Assembly (NCBI GenBank): GCA_900767075.1
Contig: CAAFXX010000487.1
Coordinates: 1 to 6,515 of the forward strand
Source of the DNA: Bacteroidales bacterium
GTDB lineage: Bacteria > Bacteroidota > Bacteroidia > Bacteroidales > Muribaculaceae
DNA: 6,515 nucleotides
Direction: 5' to 3'
Each line of letters begins with the position of its first letter. The first letter of the stretch is position 1. A model generated the notes under the pieces. It saw only the letters and a list, made by a program, of their open reading frames with translations, ran no database searches and was not told where the DNA came from. The translations under genes were made by a program, and so were the position numbers. Positions 1 to 4,585 of the stretch are shown one piece after another.

Positions 1-81
1 ACGGCGGCAGACCATCGCGAGCGACGCCACGCCGCACTGCATGGCGTCAAGCTGCCTTATGAGCCGGAATCCCCGTGACAT
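1..81 (-). CDS. Peptidase-containing ABC transporter (C39), N-terminal fragment cut by the window edge
   Basis: An open frame starts with ATG at 81-79 and runs off the left edge after exactly 27 codons. Residues 9-24 read RQLDAMQCGVASLAMV, which matches the start of the C39 (bacteriocin-processing) cysteine peptidase domain, typically QxDxxDCGxACLAMI. Gln10 would be the oxyanion-hole glutamine and Cys16 the nucleophile, with the correct six-residue step between them. In this family the N-terminal peptidase is followed by a six-helix membrane domain and an ABC ATPase. It cuts a leader after Gly-Gly and exports the peptide from the cytoplasm. The residue before the catalytic Cys is Gln, not the usual Asp. 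The start lies 17 nt after the barrel gene's stop, so the two are probably co-transcribed. A GG-leader precursor 2.3 kb away supplies a natural substrate. The catalytic His and Asp, membrane domain and ATPase lie outside the window, so a stand-alone C39 protease cannot be excluded. Confidence 0.85.
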   Translation of the reverse strand, partial: MSRGFRLIRQLDAMQCGVASLAMVCRR

Positions 82-98
82 ATATAGGTCGGTTGCTG

Positions 99-2195
99 TT
101 ATTCAAGGATGGCGGATTTCCTGTATGCATTGTTCTCCAGATCCTCGCGGCGCTCGATCTTCTTTCCGTAGGGGAGGGTGTAGGTCAGTGAGAGGCTCAG
201 CCCGCGGTCGTAGCCGTACGCCCAATACCATTCCCTTGAACTGAACTGTCCGGAGTCATAGTCGCGGTGGATGCGGCCGTTGCCGAACCAGTTGCTGAAC
301 CTTAGATTGGCATTGAAGTTGCCGACCGAATACGAGGCTATAAGACCATAGGAGCACTGCGTCCTGTTGACAAAACCGCCGTTGTTTGCGATACGTTTAG
401 TCGGGGTTTCATAATAAAGGGTCAGTGCCAGGTTCTTCACGAAGTATGTCGCCCGGAAAGTACCGGTGAAGTATGTCTCGCGCATCGGATGGAATCCCGT
501 CGTTATGATGCGGTTCACACGCCCTCTTGCGAACAATGACAGCGAATTGTTGAACAGACGCAGCGAAGCCCCGACCGAGGCGCTCATCTCCTGCTCGTTG
601 TTGTCGTCGCTGTAGGTTCGCACCATCCCGTCATGGCCGGGGAGAGTGTGGAAGAGATATACGGGGGCATGGGCGTAGCGGTTGTAGACCGCGTCTGCGA
701 AAAGACTCAGATTGTTGCGCGGCACGAAGCTATAGGAGATCGTCAGCATCGGACCGTAGATGTTCTTGAGATCCGGGTTGCCCTGATGCCACATCAGTTC
801 GTCGGTCTGCACCAAGGCGCAGTTGGCGGTGACGGGCTGCGGGCATGAGTTGGCCCACCATGCCTCGAGACCTATGTTGTTCTTGGAATTGATCTTGTAC
901 TGCAGCTGAAGACCGAGTCGCGGAGACCATTCGTGCATGATGCTGCTGCCGTTCAGGCGTCCGTAGACATACGACGCCCCCACCCTCGAATAAAGGCTGA
1001 GACCGAACCCCCAGTTCTGCGTGTACTCCAGAAAGACCATCGATTCAGAGGAGGTCAGTTTCTGCCTTCCCTCGTAGGAGCCAGTGTAATGCGTGTCGAA
1101 GAAGTTGGCGTAGGAGGAGACCATTGTACGCAGGGTGTTGTTGTGGTCGAGCCCCTTGGAGTAGAACAACGTCACCCGCGGTGAATATACGGCCTCTCGA
1201 TTGCCGTTGTCGACCGGATCAAGGTTCGCAAGTCGGTAGGAGGAGCCCTGTCGGTTGCCGGTGTGGCTGAAGGTCCATCGTGCCATCAGGAAGTTGCCCT
1301 TGGGAAGGGAGAACTGGTAATACCCCTCGGCAGCCACGGTGATAGACTGAGAGGAGAACTGCTGCTCCGCCTCCGACGAAGGGAACAGTCCGCCCGTGTA
1401 GTCTACGCGCGAGCTGCGGCGGCTGTCAGGCGTGGCTTCCCGGCGGAACGACGCAGTGTGGCTGATGTAGGAGTTCTTGACCGAGCGTGCCGCCCTCAGC
1501 GATGCGAGCTGTGCATTTTTGCGTCCGTGGCTGCCGGTGGTAGCGGATGTCCTCTTTATCTCGTCTATCTCCGCGCCGCCCAACGTTATGTCGCGGTAGG
1601 TCTGCTCGTTGTGATCGCGGTATTTGTGGCTCCAGCTTCCCGACGCCAACACCGAGGCGTCGAACGTCCAGTCCCTGATGGAGAATTTCTCGTACACGTT
1701 CCCCCCGGCATATTCGTCGTTCAGGAACCTTCCGTCGGCGACCAGTTTCGTGTAGCCGCCCCATTCGTATCTGCGCATTATGAAGTTGACCACGTGCGGC
1801 GAGCTGTTGAAGCGCGGGTCCTGCGGATAGTCGAGCACCTCGACGCGCAGCACGTCGCGCGGCTGCAGGCTGCTGACGTCCTGCGGCGTGGCGGGGACGT
1901 AATCGATGAACATGTTCACGCCAGAACCAGAAGGAGTGGTGACAGAGTTGTCGGCAGGAGAGACGTTCAGCTGGGGTATCTGCATGTAGAAGAGCAGGCT
2001 CGTGGCGTCGGACGCCGCCTTCTTCACTTTCTTGCCCGGTATATATTCCACACCGTATTGCACCACGCGCTGCGTGCGCCCTTCAACCACGACCTCATCG
2101 AGACTGACGGTCTTGGCTACGCTATCCGTCTCGTTTGTCTGAGCTCTCACTGTAAAAGTAGCGAGCAACAATATGGATAAGATGATTTTGCTCAT
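99..2195 (-). CDS. TonB-dependent-receptor-like outer-membrane beta-barrel protein
   Basis: This encodes 698 aa. Residues 1-18 form a Sec signal peptide (MSKI start, hydrophobic ILSILLLATFTV, likely cut at RA|QT). Residues 31-39 carry SLDEVVVEG, the conserved lead-in to the plug of Bacteroidetes TonB-dependent receptors. Residues about 60-145 resemble a plug domain (MFIDYVP, then LRVEVLDYPQDPRF and VVNFIMRR). The remainder is a long run of aromatic, alternating strands typical of a barrel. The C-terminus, YTLPYGKKIERREDL then a terminal SAILE, resembles the tail of the OMP_b-brl_3-type barrels. The usual N-terminal carboxypeptidase-regulatory-like domain is missing and no SusD partner is visible. 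It acts in the outer membrane. Lying between the precursor and the C39 transporter, it may pass the modified peptide outward or take up a peptide or ligand; the sequence does not decide which. It is more GC-rich than the precursor and maturase genes. Start ATG 2195 has a GAGGA about 11 nt upstream. Confidence 0.85.
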   Translation of the reverse strand: MSKIILSILLLATFTVRAQTNETDSVAKTVSLDEVVVEGRTQRVVQYGVEYIPGKKVKKAASDATSLLFYMQIPQLNVSPADNSVTTPSGSGVNMFIDYVPATPQDVSSLQPRDVLRVEVLDYPQDPRFNSSPHVVNFIMRRYEWGGYTKLVADGRFLNDEYAGGNVYEKFSIRDWTFDASVLASGSWSHKYRDHNEQTYRDITLGGAEIDEIKRTSATTGSHGRKNAQLASLRAARSVKNSYISHTASFRREATPDSRRSSRVDYTGGLFPSSEAEQQFSSQSITVAAEGYYQFSLPKGNFLMARWTFSHTGNRQGSSYRLANLDPVDNGNREAVYSPRVTLFYSKGLDHNNTLRTMVSSYANFFDTHYTGSYEGRQKLTSSESMVFLEYTQNWGFGLSLYSRVGASYVYGRLNGSSIMHEWSPRLGLQLQYKINSKNNIGLEAWWANSCPQPVTANCALVQTDELMWHQGNPDLKNIYGPMLTISYSFVPRNNLSLFADAVYNRYAHAPVYLFHTLPGHDGMVRTYSDDNNEQEMSASVGASLRLFNNSLSLFARGRVNRIITTGFHPMRETYFTGTFRATYFVKNLALTLYYETPTKRIANNGGFVNRTQCSYGLIASYSVGNFNANLRFSNWFGNGRIHRDYDSGQFSSREWYWAYGYDRGLSLSLTYTLPYGKKIERREDLENNAYRKSAILE

Positions 2196-2210
2196 ATGTT
2201 TCTATATCCT

Positions 2211-2242
2211 CAAATTTATGCAAATTTTCTCAAATACGCAAT
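2211..2242 (-). promoter_or_regulatory. Candidate Bacteroidetes promoter for the barrel and C39 transporter genes
   Basis: Read on the minus strand, 2218-2211 is TAAATTTG, a full match to the Bacteroides -7 consensus TAnnTTTG. An ATTG at 2242-2239 lies 20 nt upstream and could serve as a weak -33 box (consensus TTTG). The predicted start of transcription would lie about 10 nt before the ATG at 2195, so the leader is short. Placement between the precursor terminator and the barrel start supports independent transcription. The -33 match is imperfect. Confidence 0.5.
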
Positions 2243-2273
2243 GTTGTATGCAATAACGGATAATATGTATTCA

Positions 2274-2306
2274 AAATTCCGGCACTGAAATAAAGTGCCG
2301 GAATTT
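2274..2306 (-). terminator. Hairpin terminator after the precursor gene
   Basis: A perfect 13-bp stem (2274-2286 with 2294-2306) with a 7-nt loop starts 6 nt after the precursor stop codon. The stem contains CCGGCACT/AGTGCCGG. On the minus strand its 3' arm runs into a short T run (AATTTTG). This is a good intrinsic terminator for the precursor transcript. The arms are nearly symmetric, but no plus-strand gene ends here. Confidence 0.8.
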
Positions 2307-2312
2307 GTCTAT

Positions 2313-2549
2313 TCATCCACAGGTTGTTCCATCACCACAATAAAATTGTAGTTCCACGCATTCAGCCGATGTCTTTGGTTCTACTTGACAATTGCATTGT
2401 GAACAATACGCACCTTCGCAAAATATTTGAATTTTGCCATCTGGATTATAAACATCTCCTCCTCTTCCCCCATGAATCTCTAATGCCTCCATTTCCGAGA
2501 GAAGCTCAACCGATGCCATGACCCTGTTTTCTTTCTCTAAATTAGTCAT
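2313..2549 (-). CDS. GG-leader RiPP precursor peptide, Cys-rich core (GG-Bacteroidales type)
   Basis: This encodes 78 aa starting MTNLEKENRV at ATG 2549. A GTG at 2588 would add 13 AT-rich residues that do not resemble a leader, so it was not used. Residues 15-28 (ELLSEMEALEIHGG) match the double-glycine leader pattern (ELSxxEMxxIxGG) of Bacteroidales natural-product precursors. Cleavage is expected after Gly28, giving a 50-residue core that begins RGGDVYNPDG. The core holds seven cysteines at 44, 49, 52, 54, 64, 71 and 77, spaced C-x4-C-x2-C-x-C-x9-C-x6-C-x5-C. It lies directly downstream of the radical SAM/SPASM maturase, and a C39 peptidase start is seen at the window edge, so both expected partner enzymes are present. 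There is no Sec signal peptide, which fits export by a C39 transporter. The product's chemistry and activity (bacteriocin, signal or other) cannot be read from the sequence. A strong terminator follows the stop. Confidence 0.85.
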   Translation of the reverse strand: MTNLEKENRVMASVELLSEMEALEIHGGRGGDVYNPDGKIQIFCEGAYCSQCNCQVEPKTSAECVELQFYCGDGTTCG

Positions 2550-2589
2550 ATCGATTAATTTAATGTTAACAATTTGTTGATTTATCACT

Positions 2590-2631
2590 AATTATCCAGA
2601 CTACACAAGTCTGCAGTCAGGTAGGATAATT
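2590..2631 (-). promoter_or_regulatory. Structured RNA element between maturase and precursor genes
   Basis: The region between the maturase stop and the precursor start contains nested inverted repeats. The outer one is AATTATCC/GGATAATT (2590-2597 with 2624-2631). An inner 6-bp stem, CAGACT/AGTCTG (2597-2602 with 2608-2613), has a 5-nt loop. The two stems share a base at 2597 and leave a roughly 10-nt bulge on one side. No run of T follows, so it is not a standard terminator. It could be an RNA processing or stabilising structure that changes the ratio of precursor to maturase mRNA. No convincing TAnnTTTG promoter was found in this gap, so the precursor is probably read from the upstream promoter, unless a weak one was missed. 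Confidence 0.4.
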
Positions 2632-2633
2632 TT

Positions 2634-3911
2634 CTATTTTGTTGCCTGTAAGACATTCTTACAGGCATTGACTATAAGCCGTTCAATCTCATCACCGGGC
2701 TTACCATATGTGCACCCGATATTGCCGTGCATGGTGAGCATGCGCTCTCTTTTGACTACGCAAGGTCCCCAACATACGGGAAGATACCTGCATTCCCGAC
2801 ACTCCTTCTGGATGTCATCAAATACATGCGGTCGGTATATCTCGCTCATGTCCTGCTTCCAGACAATCGTGCCATCATTCTGGAGTATTCCTGACATTTC
2901 TTCCAATGCCTTGTTATCACATTTTCCCACATGTCCGTTGGGAAAGACACAATCAAAATGTTTGAAATCCGTATAACAGAGTCCATATGAGAGTAATTTA
3001 AGCCTCAACCCATTCTCTTTGCCGAGATTAAAAAGAATATCGACATCATCTTCTTTTATCTTTCTCTGATCCTCCTGCCACACTTTGGTTATAGTGAATG
3101 AGATGTTGCCCAAAACCTCTGGATCAATTTTGCTCTTGAGATCTTCAATTATACTGTGTGGCTTAAGATTTTCATGTGTATAATTAAACCGAAGATTAAC
3201 ATGCGTATGCCGGGCAATCAGATTGATATTCTCAAGGGTGCGGTCATATGCGGAGATTTTTCCGAGTTTCTTTACTGAATTATGGGTAGGGCGGTCTCCA
3301 TCTATCGTAATCTGATAATTTATCACACCGGCATGACGCAACTTCTCAATACGTTCCGGAGTCAACAAAGTTCCGTTAGTCGTTATAGCCGATGAAAATG
3401 TTTTTCCTTTTTCTTTTGCATAGTCACGTGCAAAAACTGTCAGGTCTATGATTTTATCATAGGCAAGAAGTGGCTCTCCACCGAACCATGACAAGTGGAA
3501 GTCTGTAATCGAATCATCACTTAGCTTACGTTTTATGAGTTGCTTTGTATTATTGAGAATTTCTTCGTTCATAAAAATATTCGCATGTTTCTGGATACAG
3601 TACCAGCAACGCAGATTGCATTCATAGGTAGGAAGAACCATCAAGAAATATCGATATGGCACTCTCAATGCTTCAAATTTACACCTGATACTGTCCATCT
3701 CGTCAGTTTTGTCATTTAGAACAAAACCCATAGTTTGCATTTTATCCAGAAATGATTCGAACACTTCTTTGTTTTCTTCCGGATAATTGAGAATCTTCCT
3801 GTAAGTCTCAACTCTATCCTTGGGAATAAGAAAGAATTTCTCCGTAATTCCATTAAAGAAAATATATTTTTCTCCGAATGGAATTATATAGTTATATTTG
3901 CTTGGTTTCAT
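2634..3911 (-). CDS. Radical SAM/SPASM peptide maturase
   Basis: This encodes 425 aa and is cytoplasmic. Residues 1-75 form an N-terminal segment of the sort that often carries a peptide-recognition (RRE/PqqD-like) fold in this family; that is inference. The radical SAM core shows C98-x3-C102-x2-C105 (ECNLRCWYC) for the SAM-bound 4Fe-4S cluster, then the SAM-binding GGEP at 144-147. The C-terminal SPASM domain fits its motif: C312/C321 and Gly326-x4-C331, then C371-x2-C374-x5-C380-x3-C384, and C400. These would hold two further 4Fe-4S clusters. SPASM maturases make thioether, C-C, C-O or epimer changes in peptides; which one applies here is unknown. The Cys-rich GG precursor immediately downstream is the obvious substrate. 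The start is 9 nt after the DUF3244-like gene's stop, suggesting co-transcription and coupled translation. No Shine-Dalgarno site is visible. The gene is clearly more AT-rich than the barrel gene. Confidence 0.92.
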   Translation of the reverse strand: MKPSKYNYIIPFGEKYIFFNGITEKFFLIPKDRVETYRKILNYPEENKEVFESFLDKMQTMGFVLNDKTDEMDSIRCKFEALRVPYRYFLMVLPTYECNLRCWYCIQKHANIFMNEEILNNTKQLIKRKLSDDSITDFHLSWFGGEPLLAYDKIIDLTVFARDYAKEKGKTFSSAITTNGTLLTPERIEKLRHAGVINYQITIDGDRPTHNSVKKLGKISAYDRTLENINLIARHTHVNLRFNYTHENLKPHSIIEDLKSKIDPEVLGNISFTITKVWQEDQRKIKEDDVDILFNLGKENGLRLKLLSYGLCYTDFKHFDCVFPNGHVGKCDNKALEEMSGILQNDGTIVWKQDMSEIYRPHVFDDIQKECRECRYLPVCWGPCVVKRERMLTMHGNIGCTYGKPGDEIERLIVNACKNVLQATK

Positions 3912-3920
3912 CGGGATAAT

Positions 3921-4322
3921 TTATAAATTAATATCAGAGGTTGACAGATATCCTATATAAGTGTAATCCGAAGTTTTGAGTCTGATCTGGAAATCACCGG
4001 TCATGGAGAACAGGCCACTGAGGAAGTCGGATTCATCGGAACACAGGGACAGACATGAGTTGCCGTCTGCATCCCATATTTCATAAGAGACAATTTCATC
4101 CGGGCAGTCATATATCGTGACTCCAGTATCCTGACTTATCGTACATTCTATCGGACAGGAGGGAATCCGTTTGCCATATTCCGGAAGATCGATTTTTTCG
4201 TGATCCAATGTACTGGGTACTTTTATTACCGGCAGAATATAGACAGACTGGGCGACAGCAGGAACTGCATAAAATGACAGAAGCATCGCGAGGGTAACAA
4301 AAACTAATTTAAATCTTTTCAT
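3921..4322 (-). CDS. Exported DUF3244-like small beta-sandwich protein
   Basis: This encodes 133 aa from ATG 4322 (MKRFKLVFVT). An upstream in-frame start at 4373 was rejected because its extra 17 residues precede a textbook signal peptide and overlap the candidate promoter. Residues 1-24 form the Sec signal, with likely cleavage at AVA|QS. The mature part (GKRIPSCPIECTIS, then SYEIWDADGN, then GDFQIRLKTSDYTYIGYLS) follows the pattern of Bacteroidales DUF3244 proteins: a short Ig-like beta-sandwich of unknown function. It is unusual in having five cysteines (56, 60, 73, 90, 94), including two C-x3-C pairs. It is first in the unit with the maturase and precursor, 9 nt before the maturase start, and probably periplasmic or surface-located. 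Possible roles are immunity, peptide binding or signalling; none is shown. The family assignment is by pattern only. Confidence 0.8.
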   Translation of the reverse strand: MKRFKLVFVTLAMLLSFYAVPAVAQSVYILPVIKVPSTLDHEKIDLPEYGKRIPSCPIECTISQDTGVTIYDCPDEIVSYEIWDADGNSCLSLCSDESDFLSGLFSMTGDFQIRLKTSDYTYIGYLSTSDINL

Positions 4323-4345
4323 ATAAACAGTGGGTTGATTTTCTG

Positions 4346-4379
4346 TAAAATTAGCATCTGACCAATTTATCAAGCCAAA
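4346..4379 (-). promoter_or_regulatory. Candidate promoter of the DUF3244-maturase-precursor unit
   Basis: On the minus strand, 4353-4346 reads TAATTTTA, which is one base from the Bacteroides -7 box TAnnTTTG. A TTTG at 4379-4376 lies 22 nt upstream, slightly wider than usual (19-21 nt), as the -33 box. The transcript would start about 20 nt before ATG 4322. Direct repeats lie immediately upstream of the -33 box. This is a moderate match, judged by eye. Confidence 0.4.
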
Positions 4380-4383
4380 AATC

Positions 4384-4403
4384 TGTTTACTTTTTGTTTA
4401 CTT
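4384..4403. promoter_or_regulatory. Tandem direct repeat, possible operator (proximal pair)
   Basis: Two perfect copies of the 9-mer TGTTTACTT (4384-4392 and 4395-4403; AAGTAAACA on the minus strand) are offset by 11 bp, about one helical turn. They end 4 bp upstream of the candidate -33 box. The arrangement suits an activator that binds two side-by-side half-sites. The bound protein is unknown; the HTH protein encoded upstream is a candidate. Confidence 0.4.
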
Positions 4404-4435
4404 CTGACTTTTCAATTGAATCAATCTTCTCGGAA

Positions 4436-4453
4436 TTGTTCGGTTTTTGTTCG
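4436..4453. promoter_or_regulatory. Tandem direct repeat, possible operator (distal pair)
   Basis: Two perfect copies of TTGTTCG (4436-4442 and 4447-4453) are again offset by 11 bp. They share TGTT with the proximal pair, which starts 52 bp away. A 10-bp palindrome, TTCAATTGAA (4411-4420), sits between the two pairs, and TAGCA repeats occur at 4456-4465 and 4476-4480. Together with the proximal pair this looks like a compound regulatory region, but the motifs are short and AT-rich. Confidence 0.3.
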
Positions 4454-4504
4454 ATTAGCATAGCATACGATTGAATAGCAAGCACTTGTGATACACACCT
4501 ATCA

Positions 4505-4556
4505 AAAGGAACGTTTAATGCCGATGTCTGCAGACATCGGCATTAAACGTTTCTTT
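4505..4556 (-). terminator. Long palindromic hairpin terminator after the regulator gene
   Basis: Positions 4510-4551 form a perfect 42-bp palindrome centred on CTGCAG at 4528-4533. Past one mismatch (4509/4552), a further four pairs extend it to 4505-4556. On the minus strand it begins 30 nt after the regulator's stop codon, and the 3' arm ends in CCTTTT, a modest T run. It probably ends the regulator transcript and insulates it from the DUF3244 unit. The perfect symmetry would also suit a protein-binding site. Confidence 0.7.
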
Positions 4557-4585
4557 ACGTTGAAAATAAATCTGAAAGATTAGGT

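Noticed and set aside
41..244. Plus-strand 67-aa open frame at the left edge
   Set aside because: It lies opposite the C39 start and the barrel C-terminus, and its protein is low-complexity Arg/Ser-rich.
1263..2180. Long plus-strand open frame (305 aa) antisense to the barrel gene
   Set aside because: It is Arg/Val/Ala-rich with no recognisable domain and overlaps a well-supported barrel gene. GC-rich coding DNA commonly leaves such an open antisense frame.
2313..2549. Cys-rich peptide read as a metallothionein or ferredoxin-like protein
   Set aside because: The double-glycine leader and the adjacent SPASM maturase explain it better, and the Cys spacing fits no iron-sulfur ferredoxin motif.
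2550..2588. Upstream GTG start for the precursor gene
   Set aside because: The added 13 residues do not fit a GG leader, while the ATG at 2549 gives a typical leader length and sequence.
4323..4373. Upstream ATG start for the DUF3244-like gene
   Set aside because: It would put 17 polar residues before a clear signal peptide and overlaps the candidate promoter.
4384..4480. Short repeats as a CRISPR array
   Set aside because: The repeats are 5-9 bp with offsets of 5-15 bp, far from CRISPR repeat and spacer sizes, and no cas gene is present.
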